Shown piece by piece: positions 17,513-28,461 of a DNA stretch of 64,000 bases. This stretch comes from Paenibacillus sp. FSL R10-2734 (lineage in GTDB: Bacteria; Bacillota; Bacilli; Paenibacillales; Paenibacillaceae). The notes below the pieces were generated by a model. That model ran no database searches and was not told where the DNA came from. It saw nothing but the letters and a program-made list of their open reading frames with translations. Each line of letters starts with the position of its first letter. Positions within the stretch are counted from its first letter, which is position 1. The stretch spans positions 2,046,001 to 2,110,000 of the forward strand of contig NZ_CP150170.1 of assembly GCF_037963865.1 (NCBI RefSeq), in the 5' to 3' direction. The position numbers were made by a program, and so were the translations under genes.

Positions 17513-18394
17513 ATGGCTGAGCAATGGATCTATCTGGATGGACAACACGTAACTAAGGAAAATGCAAAGGTATCCGTTTTTGATCACGGTTTTTTGTATG
17601 GAGACGGTATCTTTGAAGGTATTCGCATCTATAACGGCAATATTTTTAAATGTAAAGAGCATTTAGACAGACTATATGATTCCGCGAAGTCGATCATGCT
17701 GGACATTCCGCTCACTTATGACGAGATGTTGGAGGCTATGGTCGAAACCATTCGCCTTAACGATATGCGTAACGGTTATATTCGATTGATCGTATCCCGT
17801 GGTCCTGGTAACCTAGGTCTTGATCCACGTCGTTGTCCTAAAGCCAGCGTAGTTATTATCGTTGAACAACTGGCTATCTATAGTGAACAAGCTTATATTA
17901 ATGGACTTCGTGCAGTTTCTGTATCCCAACGTCGTAATATTCCGGATGCACTAAATCCAAAGATTAAATCACTTAACTATCTCAATAACATCTTAGTGAG
18001 AATTCAATCCAATCTAGTAGAAGCCGATGAAGCGGTCATGATGAATGCTCAAGGATATGTTACTGAGGGATCAAGCGATAATATTTTTATCATCAAAAAT
18101 GGTGTAGTCATCACTCCTCCTTGCTATCTAGGAGCGCTTGAGGGAATTACACGTCTTGCAATCATCGAGATTTGTGAGAAATTGGGTATTAAGCTGAAAG
18201 AAGAACCGTTCACTATGCATGATGTTTACATAGCGGACGAGGTATTCTTTACTGGAACGGCAGCTGAAGTAATTGCAGCGCGTGAAATTGACGGACGCAT
18301 TATCGGCGAAGGACAGGCAGGTCCAATTACGTTGAAGTTGCTTGAAGAATTCCGTAATGTTGTTGACAAAGATGGCCATAAGGTCTGGGAATAA
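17513..18394 (+). CDS. ilvE: Branched-chain amino acid aminotransferase
   Basis: A fold-type IV PLP aminotransferase that makes leucine, isoleucine and valine from their keto acids. The ATG at 17513 follows GCGGAGGTG; the long upstream extension in this frame overlaps pheA and is not coding. The 293-residue protein starts AEQWIYLDGQHVTKENAK and contains VFDHGFLYGDGIFEGIRIY. The PLP-lysine region is KIKSLNYLNNILVR, and the phosphate-binding segment is EGSSDNIFI. D-amino acid aminotransferase is a related alternative, but length and motifs favour IlvE. Last gene of the operon. Confidence 0.92.
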   Translation: MAEQWIYLDGQHVTKENAKVSVFDHGFLYGDGIFEGIRIYNGNIFKCKEHLDRLYDSAKSIMLDIPLTYDEMLEAMVETIRLNDMRNGYIRLIVSRGPGNLGLDPRRCPKASVVIIVEQLAIYSEQAYINGLRAVSVSQRRNIPDALNPKIKSLNYLNNILVRIQSNLVEADEAVMMNAQGYVTEGSSDNIFIIKNGVVITPPCYLGALEGITRLAIIEICEKLGIKLKEEPFTMHDVYIADEVFFTGTAAEVIAAREIDGRIIGEGQAGPITLKLLEEFRNVVDKDGHKVWE

Positions 18395-18460
18395 CAGTTG
18401 ATCATACATTATGCTCTTTTACATGCTAGTCGTGTAAAGAGTGTTGAATAGGCATCAGAT

Positions 18461-18537
18461 ATCCTTTCGTGTACATGAAGAAGAGGACCGGAGCTCTCCG
18501 GTAGATCTTTTCATGTCTCATGAAAGGATTTTTTTTA
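18461..18537 (+). terminator. Nested triple hairpin terminator between ilvE and safA
   Basis: Three stems are nested. ATCCTTTCGTG pairs with CATGAAAGGAT, CATGAAGAAGA with TCTTTTCATG, and ACCGGAG with CTCCGGT at the tip. The outer stem is followed by eight T. CATGAA and CATGAAAGG can also swap partners, so alternative folds are possible. The ~325-base gap between ilvE and safA holds no other gene. Confidence 0.8.
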
Positions 18538-18719
18538 TTTCAGGGATGTCATTCGCCCATGGGCTGCATAAGATGTAGTAACGAAGGAGGCGGCTGTACC
18601 GCATATAACTTTGTAAGTGAGCAATGTTCCATCAAAAGGGTGTTTGCTTTCAAAGTCAGTTGTGCTGTGTAGCTGTAAGAAAGCAATACTCCACAAAACT
18701 TTTAGGAGGTTAATGCTAC

Positions 18720-20417
18720 GTGAAAATACACATTGTCAAACAAGGCGATAGTCTGTATGCATTATCGCAAAAGTACGGAGTGCCGTTACAAAAAATTATT
18801 GAAGCTAATCCACAGATCAGTAATCCGAATGTGCTGGCGCTTGGTGAAAAAGTAAAAATACCAACGGCTCCTGTATCCGTACCAGATAACAGTGAAGTTT
18901 ACTACAAGCACACAGTCAAACAGGGAGATACCTTATGGAAATTATCTAAGGCATGGGGAATTCCTTTGAAGGATATGGTTGAAGCGAACCCTCAGTTAAA
19001 AAATCCAAATGTACTAGTTTTAGGGGAAGTAGTCAATATTCCTAAAAAAGCATCGAATTCTTCACCCGTACAGCCAGGTTATATGCCTTCTAACGCTTCC
19101 GGGAAAACACAAGTGGGCGGGAAGGAATATACGGGTCCAAAAGAACAGCCAGCAGCTGAGGTGCTTCCTGCACCTAAAGTAGAAACTAAGCCAGAAGCAA
19201 AAGCAGAAACTAAACCTGCACCTAAACCATCGCCAAAAATCGCACCTGAATCCAATTCAGTAGCACATCCATCGGTAAATATAGCGCCGATTAATGCACC
19301 CAATCCTGCGCCTAATATGCAGATGGAAGTTGCTCCAGTGCAAGAAATGCAAAGCTTGTTTGTTCAGATTACAGTTCCAAATCAAGAGCCCGTAGTACAT
19401 CATGAGGCACCAAAAGCTGAAATGAAGCCAGTGACTTGCAAAGAGGAAAAGGCAGATTGTTGTGACAATGTCGGATATCCGGGCTTAGGAGGGAATCCTT
19501 ATCTCTATGATTCTTATCAAAATAGCCCTAATACGAACATGGATTGGGCACCAAGTTATGTTCAGCCAGCTGCTTATGGGCCAGAATGCATGAATCCATA
19601 CTACTATTATGGAAATATGTGTTCACCTAATATGAGTCCGGAGCAATGGAATCCAAATGCTGCACCTAATGCGAGTCCTGAACAATGGAATCCGAACGCT
19701 TGGCCTAATATGAGTCCAGAGCAATGGAATCCGAATGCTGCTCCTAATGTAAGTCCAGAGCAATGGAATCCAAACGCTTGGCCTAATATGAGTCCAGAGC
19801 AATGGAATCCAAATGCTTGGCCTAATATGAGTCCAGAACAATGGAATCCAAACGCTGCGCATAACAATATGGAGGCAAATGTTTCAGAGATGAACCCGGG
19901 TGCGGAATACTCCCCATATGGGATGCAATCGAATCTACCATGGCCAACTTGTGGGTGCGGTGGAATGCATATTCAACCCTATTCATATGAAATGCCTGTA
20001 TATAATACCTATCCTGCATATGGAAACCCAAATGCATTTTCCGCTTATGGAGCTGGAACACCTAATCAAGGAATAGTTCCAACTTCTCCACTTGGAGCTT
20101 TTGGTGGGTCGGGAATGTCGAATATTCCTTCTAATCCGCAGTATCCAGGCCATCATAATAGGGTGCCTGAAATTCAAGATCCCGAAACGTTCGTACAGGA
20201 CTCTGCCGAGGTTGTTGGAACAGTGAGTGAGGAATCTATCGCTGGTGGTTCTCTCAAGAGTAAGGGAAGTACAACGAAGGAAACGGCATCAAAGGCAAAG
20301 ACCTCGAGTCAAAACAGTAGTAAGAGAAGCAAGACAGCTGTGAAAACTCAACGTTCAGAAACAGGTGGTCGTACAGAGAGCTTGAAGAAACGTAGAAATC
20401 CCTGGATTTCTAATTAA
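18720..20417 (+). CDS. safA: LysM spore-coat assembly protein, SafA/ExsA-like
   Basis: Predicted morphogenetic protein that anchors the inner spore coat to the cortex by LysM binding. The GTG start at 18720 has AGGAGGT 10 bases upstream. Two LysM domains occupy residues 1-45 (HIVKQGDSLYALSQKYGVPL) and about 60-104 (HTVKQGDTLWKLSKAWGIPL). A long low-complexity region rich in P, A, K and N follows, then six 13-residue repeats built on SPEQWNPNA (about 304-381), then a Y/G/P/N-rich region, and finally a basic S/K-rich tail. At 565 residues it is longer than B. subtilis SafA (387), more like ExsA. Mother-cell sigma-E/sigma-K control is expected but no clear promoter was identified. Confidence 0.88.
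   Translation: MKIHIVKQGDSLYALSQKYGVPLQKIIEANPQISNPNVLALGEKVKIPTAPVSVPDNSEVYYKHTVKQGDTLWKLSKAWGIPLKDMVEANPQLKNPNVLVLGEVVNIPKKASNSSPVQPGYMPSNASGKTQVGGKEYTGPKEQPAAEVLPAPKVETKPEAKAETKPAPKPSPKIAPESNSVAHPSVNIAPINAPNPAPNMQMEVAPVQEMQSLFVQITVPNQEPVVHHEAPKAEMKPVTCKEEKADCCDNVGYPGLGGNPYLYDSYQNSPNTNMDWAPSYVQPAAYGPECMNPYYYYGNMCSPNMSPEQWNPNAAPNASPEQWNPNAWPNMSPEQWNPNAAPNVSPEQWNPNAWPNMSPEQWNPNAWPNMSPEQWNPNAAHNNMEANVSEMNPGAEYSPYGMQSNLPWPTCGCGGMHIQPYSYEMPVYNTYPAYGNPNAFSAYGAGTPNQGIVPTSPLGAFGGSGMSNIPSNPQYPGHHNRVPEIQDPETFVQDSAEVVGTVSEESIAGGSLKSKGSTTKETASKAKTSSQNSSKRSKTAVKTQRSETGGRTESLKKRRNPWISN
19629..19862 (+). repeat. Six in-frame 39-bp tandem repeats in safA
   Basis: Six copies of a 39-bp unit encode N-x-SPEQWNPNA-(A/W)-(P/H). 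Variation is mostly at two positions (M/A/V after the first N; A or W before the final residue) and at silent third bases. ExsA/SafA-type coat proteins are known to carry such repeats. Confidence 0.95.
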
Positions 20418-20450
20418 TACAGCTCTAAATTAAAATCCATTCTTTCTTTA

Positions 20451-20487
20451 ACGTGTAGATTCTGATTATTAGAATCTACACGTTTTT
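20451..20487 (+). terminator. Intrinsic terminator after safA
   Basis: ACGTGTAGATTCT and AGAATCTACACGT form a perfect 13-bp stem with a six-base loop, followed by TTTTT. Confidence 0.95.
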
Positions 20488-20682
20488 CATGTGATGATGT
20501 AGGAGATCGAGCGAGATGTTGAAATGAGATGAAGCTGCTTAATTTGAATTTTTATAAATTAGGGGTTGTTTTTAGATGTGTATGTATGTTACATTATAAA
20601 TCCAGTCGCAAAGAGGAGATATAAACTTTCGATTGGTGAATGTGATTCGAGTGAGATTACAAAAGACTTTGAAAAAAAAGTG

Positions 20683-20711
20683 TTGCAATCCACTGGAGAA
20701 CATGATATATT
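20683..20711 (+). promoter_or_regulatory. rRNA operon promoter
   Basis: TTGCAA (20683-20688) and TATATT (20706-20711) are separated by 17 bases, about 160 bases before the 16S gene. A boxA-like antitermination sequence (TGATCTTTGAAAAC) follows at 20756 and recurs before 23S at 22552. The rest of the 20488-20869 gap is rRNA leader and AT-rich sequence with no gene. Confidence 0.8.
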
Positions 20712-20763
20712 ATAAGAGTTGCTGGTGAGACATTAATCGCCGACAACGAGAACTTGATCTTTG

Positions 20764-20785
20764 AAAACTGAACAACGAGTGAGTA
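20764..20785 (+). other. 5' arm of the 16S rRNA processing stem
   Basis: These 22 bases are complementary at 21 positions to 22503-22524, downstream of 16S. The pair would form the long helix around pre-16S that RNase III cleaves. Confidence 0.85.
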
Positions 20786-20869
20786 GGAAATCACGCAAGT
20801 GAAATCCAAAATAGAGAATTAATTTTCTCGTCAGATGTTTCAAAATGAGCATATCGCTCTTTTCAATAC

Positions 20870-22430
<1,561 letters not shown>

Positions 22431-22502
22431 TGGAGAATCGTCTTCTGCAATGAAGACATTCAAATCGGAAGTTAAACTTCCAAAACTCAGGTTTAGGCCT
22501 GT

Positions 22503-22524
22503 TACTCACTCGTTGCTCAGTTTT
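22503..22524 (+). other. 3' arm of the 16S rRNA processing stem
   Basis: Pairs with 20764-20785 (21 of 22). The 16S-23S spacer (22430-22690) contains no tRNA genes, only this arm, a boxA-like sequence and the 5' arm of the 23S stem (22550-22592). Confidence 0.85.
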
Positions 22525-22549
22525 GAGAGTTTAAGCTCTCATCTTTAAA

Positions 22550-22592
22550 CTTGATCCTTGAAAACTGGATACCGAAACGAATTTGCGTTTTA
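22550..22592 (+). other. 5' arm of the 23S rRNA processing stem
   Basis: This segment is complementary, with a few mismatches, to 25624-25665 just past the 23S gene. Together they form the pre-23S processing helix. Confidence 0.85.
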
Positions 22593-22690
22593 GAACATCT
22601 TTTAGCTAAAACTTGTGTAAACAAGTACGTTAGTTATTAGCTGGAAGCGAAGATTTTCGATTGTGCGAACAAGCGAAACATTGGAGCGAA

Positions 22691-25618
<2,928 letters not shown>

Positions 25619-25765
25619 ATACTTAAAACGCAGATTTGTTTCGGATTCAGTTTTCAGGAATCAAGTTCTAACCCATATGGTCCTAGTGGCTGTATGATGA
25701 TGAATTTGTTTTCAGCATTTGGCGATGCTGAGACCTGAATAATGCATTTGTACCGCAAATGCCCG

Positions 25766-25882
25766 TTTGGTGGCGATAGCGGAGGGGTTCCACGCGTACC
25801 CATCCCGAACACGACCGTTAAGCCCTCCAGCGCCGATGGTACTTGGACCGAAGGGTCCTGGGAGAGTAGGACGTTGCCAAGC
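25766..25882 (+). rRNA. rrf: 5S ribosomal RNA
   Basis: About 117 bases from TTTGGTGGCGATAGCGGAGG to GACGTTGCCAAGC, with the conserved CCCATCCCGAACACGACCGT loop. It follows 23S by ~150 bases, which include the 3' arm of the 23S stem (25624-25665) and two small hairpins. Confidence 0.97.
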
Positions 25883-25886
25883 ACGC

Positions 25887-25921
25887 AAGCCCACTGTTGA
25901 GTCATCGACAGTGGGCTTTTT
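25887..25921 (+). terminator. Terminator of the rRNA operon
   Basis: AAGCCCACTGT and ACAGTGGGCTT form an 11-bp stem with a T-rich tail, right after 5S. Confidence 0.95.
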
Positions 25922-26116
25922 GTTGTACAGAGAATTTGTTTGTGAAGAGTCACTTTTTTCTAAAACGATTTATAGCTACTCAAAATAATAGATTATTCCA
26001 TTCCATGTTAAAATACATAGCAAGCGAAAATACTGGGGCGATTACGTATCTATGACCATAGTCAACCCAGTCTATCGTGAGCCTAGTCTATGAGGCTAAG
26101 AATATTCTGATTTCAT

Positions 26117-26294
26117 TGCACTTTGTACACTAGAATCTGGAATAATTCACTCTATTTCGCTTTCTATTAGACTTTGTACATTAGAATTTCGGCTTAATCT
26201 CCTCCAGAGGTTATTATGCCGATTTCTGTTGTACAAAGTACACTGGATTATTGTATGAAGGCTCGAATCTCTTAATTCTGCTGTACAAAGTACA
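26117..26294. repeat. Four-unit intergenic repeat with TGTACAAAGTACA core
   Basis: TGCACTTTGTACA (26117) and GACTTTGTACA (26170) read on the minus strand; TGTACAAAGTACA (26230) and TGTACAAAGTACA (26282) read on the plus strand. The core is palindromic (TGTAC-AAA-GTACA), with flanking TAGAAT or CTGG. The 25922-26391 stretch has no convincing gene. A related set lies at 62144-62363. Confidence 0.6.
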
Positions 26295-26391
26295 ATCAGA
26301 CCGTGTAATTGTAATACCTGAAAGTTGTTAGACTTGTAGACAGAGCTACAAAACCTGTGCTTACCTCGTTCCCTTATATAAAACTATTCCT

Positions 26392-26646
26392 ATGCAGCGT
26401 TACCCATCTAGAAGAGCGAAATGCCATTTTACTTTGTGTGCCTCACGAGAGACGCTGCTCAAGCGATTGTGTGGTAGAGGTGAAGGGAGAGACTCGTGGG
26501 CCGTTCATCAGATCGACAGATGCATCACAGGGCTGAATAAGGAAGTATTCAAAGACCATTTAGACACGAATAACCTGACTATCTTTGAAGTCGTGGAGGC
26601 GATAGCACGTAAGCTTGATCTCACTTTAATGTCCTGCTTAAGATAG
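26392..26646 (+). pseudogene. Remnant of a TmrB-family (AAA-type kinase) gene, C-terminal half only
   Basis: From about residue 11 the 84-residue frame matches what I recall of the C-terminal part of tunicamycin-resistance protein TmrB and related P-loop proteins: CHFTLCASRETLLKRL, SWAVHQIDRCITGL, then an EVF-DHLDT-N segment. The N-terminal half, including the P-loop, is absent. The start codon here is arbitrary, with no good ribosome-binding site. It lies in a gene-poor stretch between the rRNA operon and the tRNA cluster. Probably a non-functional fragment left by deletion. Confidence 0.75.
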
Positions 26647-26671
26647 GAATGAAAATATATTAATTTAGGTA

Positions 26672-26700
26672 TTGCTATACATCAAAATACATGATATAAT
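26672..26700 (+). promoter_or_regulatory. tRNA operon promoter
   Basis: TTGCTA (26672-26677), 17-base spacer, TATAAT (26695-26700), 33 bases before tRNA-Glu. Confidence 0.85.
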
Positions 26701-26733
26701 ATTTTTTGTTGTCAAAACAATTTGTTTTAATTA

Positions 26734-26808
26734 GGCCCGTTGGTCAAGGGGTTAAGACACCTCCCTTTCACGGAGGTAACATGGGTTCGAATCCCATACG
26801 GGTCACCA
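26734..26808 (+). tRNA. tRNA-Glu (TTC)
   Basis: Acceptor GGCCCGT pairs with ACGGGTC; anticodon loop CTTTCAC; CCA encoded. First gene of the tRNA cluster. Confidence 0.97.
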
Positions 26809-26845
26809 TTTCTTTATCGGCTGAATTGAGCTACATAAGAAATAG

Positions 26846-26874
26846 TTGCATTACACTCATGATTATGTTATGAT
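26846..26874 (+). promoter_or_regulatory. Internal promoter before tRNA-Val
   Basis: TTGCAT (26846-26851), 17-base spacer, TATGAT (26869-26874), 21 bases before tRNA-Val. Confidence 0.65.
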
Positions 26875-26895
26875 AATTGAGTTGCTTCTTTAAAT

Positions 26896-26971
26896 GGAGG
26901 CTTAGCTCAGCTGGGAGAGCATCTGCCTTACAAGCAGAGGGTCGGGGGTTCGATCCCCTCAGCCTCCACCA
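26896..26971 (+). tRNA. tRNA-Val (TAC)
   Basis: Acceptor GGAGGCT pairs with AGCCTCC; anticodon loop CTTACAA; CCA encoded. Confidence 0.97.
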
Positions 26972-27014
26972 TGAAGCTTTCTAATGTAACTGATAACTGA
27001 ATATTTTTTAATGA

Positions 27015-27095
<81 letters not shown>

Positions 27096-27116
27096 TCATC
27101 AAGCAATTATTCTTTT

Positions 27117-27194
27117 GGAACCGTGGTGTAGTTGGCCTAACATGCCTGCCTGTCACGCAGGAGATCGCGAGTTCGAATCTCGTCGGTTCCGCCA
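27117..27194 (+). tRNA. tRNA-Asp (GTC)
   Basis: Acceptor GGAACCG pairs with CGGTTCC; anticodon stem-loop CCTGC-CTGTCAC-GCAGG; CCA encoded. Confidence 0.97.
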
Positions 27195-27208
27195 TTTTTT
27201 TGCTTCAT

Positions 27209-27281
27209 GAGCCATTAGCTCAGTTGGTAGAGCACCTGACTTTTAATCAGGGTGTCGAAGGTTCGAGTCCTTCATGGCTCA
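27209..27281 (+). tRNA. tRNA-Lys (TTT)
   Basis: Acceptor GAGCCAT pairs with ATGGCTC; anticodon stem-loop CTGA-CTTTTAA-TCAG. CCA is not encoded. Confidence 0.97.
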
Positions 27282-27317
27282 CTTCTTAAGTGAGTCGAAC
27301 ATTAATACATACCGTGT

Positions 27318-27392
27318 GCGGACGTGGCTCAGCGGTAGAGCATCGCCTTGCCAAGGCGAGGGTCGCGGGTTCGATTCCCGTCGTCCGCTCCA
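27318..27392 (+). tRNA. tRNA-Gly (GCC)
   Basis: Acceptor GCGGACG pairs with CGTCCGC; anticodon stem-loop TCGCC-TTGCCAA-GGCGA; CCA encoded. Confidence 0.97.
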
Positions 27393-27402
27393 TATAAATT
27401 TT

Positions 27403-27479
27403 GCGCCCTTAGCTCAGCTGGATAGAGCGTTTGACTACGAATCAAAAGGCCGGGAGTTCGAATCTCTCAGGGCGCGCCA
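27403..27479 (+). tRNA. tRNA-Arg (ACG)
   Basis: Acceptor GCGCCCT pairs with AGGGCGC; anticodon stem-loop TTTGA-CTACGAA-TCAAA; CCA encoded. Confidence 0.97.
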
Positions 27480-27498
27480 TCTTTTAAATTTATACTTT

Positions 27499-27577
27499 GC
27501 CGGCGTGGCGGAATGGCAGACGCGCTCGACTCAAAATCGAGAGGGAAACCGTGGAGGTTCGAGTCCTCTCGCCGGTA
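27499..27577 (+). tRNA. tRNA-Leu (CAA)
   Basis: Acceptor GCCGGCG pairs with CGCCGGT (first pair G-T); anticodon stem-loop CTCGA-CTCAAAA-TCGAG. The variable arm is short (about 11 bases), and CCA is not encoded. Confidence 0.93.
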
Positions 27578-27584
27578 TCAATTA

Positions 27585-27627
27585 GCAAGCGAAGCTCTTA
27601 TGCGTTAAGCTAAGAGCTTTTGCTTTT
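27585..27627 (+). terminator. Terminator within the tRNA cluster
   Basis: GCAAGCGAAGCTCTTA pairs with TAAGAGCTTTTGC around a ten-base loop, followed by TTTT. It separates the first eight tRNAs from tRNA-Lys(CTT). Confidence 0.8.
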
Positions 27628-27657
27628 CAAGTTTTATAAGGAAAGTCATTATATTGT

Positions 27658-27730
27658 GGACTCTTAGCTCAGTTGGTAGAGCAGTAGACTCTTAATCTAT
27701 TTGTCCAGGGTTCGAGCCCCTGAGAGTCCA
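27658..27730 (+). tRNA. tRNA-Lys (CTT)
   Basis: Acceptor GGACTCT pairs with AGAGTCC; anticodon stem-loop GTAGA-CTCTTAA-TCTAT. No encoded CCA. It is the left boundary of a proposed island: its last 54 bases plus 12 downstream bases (27677-27742) are repeated at 43579-43644 with 59 of 66 identical. Confidence 0.95.
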
Positions 27731-27743
27731 TCCTAAAAGAAAC

Positions 27744-27808
27744 GGCAGACATGCCGTACTCAAAATACGGTGCCGAGAGGCTTACCGGTTCGAGTAAGAC
27801 CATCGGTA
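27744..27808 (+). pseudogene. Degenerate tRNA-Leu (CAA) fragment
   Basis: The sequence keeps a Leu-type anticodon arm (CCGTA-CTCAAAA-TACGG), a variable-arm-like stretch and the T-loop TTCGAGT. The 5' acceptor strand and most of the D-arm are missing, and the T-stem (ACCGG opposite AAGAC) no longer pairs. The 3' end CATCGGTA resembles the end of a tRNA-Leu. It is unlikely to fold as a functional tRNA. Confidence 0.75.
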
Positions 27809-27812
27809 TACG

Positions 27813-27861
27813 AAAAGGTTTATAAAATTGCTTACTAAGCGATTTTATAAACCTTTTTTTT
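27813..27861 (+). terminator. Strong terminator after the tRNA cluster
   Basis: AAAAGGTTTATAAAATTGCTT pairs with AAGCGATTTTATAAACCTTTT (one G-T or mismatch), loop of about three bases, then a T-run. Confidence 0.93.
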
Positions 27862-27988
27862 GCAGAAATATACTATATCTTTATCGTCTCATTTTTATTT
27901 TCTGCTACAGTGAAATTATGAACATATATTCAACTTGTAGCAACGAGGAGCCCTATTTTTAATGAACCGCACACCTCTTCGGGATGTA

Positions 27989-28172
27989 TAACGGACAGAG
28001 AAGACCTTATATCCTCCTAAATGCATGTTTTAGTCGAACTAACGGACAGGAGCGCCGCTATTCGTGGAAAATCACCCGGAAATGGGCTTGTTTTTAGGGA
28101 ATAAGTGCAATGTGGTCCGTTAACCCGACAAAATGTGCTCATTTACCGGAAATAAGGGCCATACGGTCCGTA
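27989..28172. repeat. Four-unit CGGAC intergenic repeat, two forward then two reverse
   Basis: Forward units start TAACGGACAG at 27989 and 28040 (the second ends in CGCTATT). Reverse units AATAAGTGCAATGTGG-TCCGTTA (28100-28122) and AATAAGGGCCATACGG-TCCGTA (28151-28172) are the same pattern inverted. Units are ~20-23 bp and ~50 bp apart. The 27862-28461 gap holds these repeats, a small hairpin (GCACTC/GAGTGC at 28180-28199) and no convincing gene. A similar set lies at 47219-47385. Confidence 0.6.
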
Positions 28173-28461
28173 CATGGAAGCACTCTACGAAGGGAGTGCA
28201 TGAATAGTTTATGGATATGTGTATGGATACGAGTGCAGAATTACGGATGTACACCTTCCCCACGCTCCAATGTAACTCGACCTCCAAGGATTCCGTCAGG
28301 CATTGTTCTTAAAATATAAGAAAGTATAAGTTTTACACTGTACTGTATGCTTATGTTCGAATCGGGTGTACATTGCGATAAGAGAAGGAATGTCACAGAA
28401 TGGAGGTCACAGAAGCCATGTAAGTTGCTGTACCTCCCTGATTCTGTTTGAGTGAGCGAAT

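Noticed and set aside
18395..18719. A T-box or amino-acid riboswitch in the leader after ilvE
   Set aside because: No T-box sequence, specifier loop or known riboswitch core was seen; the structure is better described as a nested terminator downstream of the operon.
19607..19867. Regular 39-bp repeats that could suggest a CRISPR array or repetitive minus-strand ORFs
   Set aside because: They are in frame within the LysM coat protein, directly adjacent without spacers, and encode a conserved peptide unit.
27274..27585. A 103-residue frame spanning tRNA-Gly, tRNA-Arg and tRNA-Leu
   Set aside because: The translation derives from tRNA sequence; no start signal.
28110..28319. A 69-residue plus-strand frame between the tRNAs and the glycosidase
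   Set aside because: It runs through the CGGAC repeats, has no ribosome-binding site and resembles nothing known.
28391..28445. Direct repeat GTCACAGAA and complementary AGAATGGAGGT/ACCTCC words as a minus-strand terminator for the GHL6-type gene
   Set aside because: Pairing is imperfect and no T-run follows on the minus strand.
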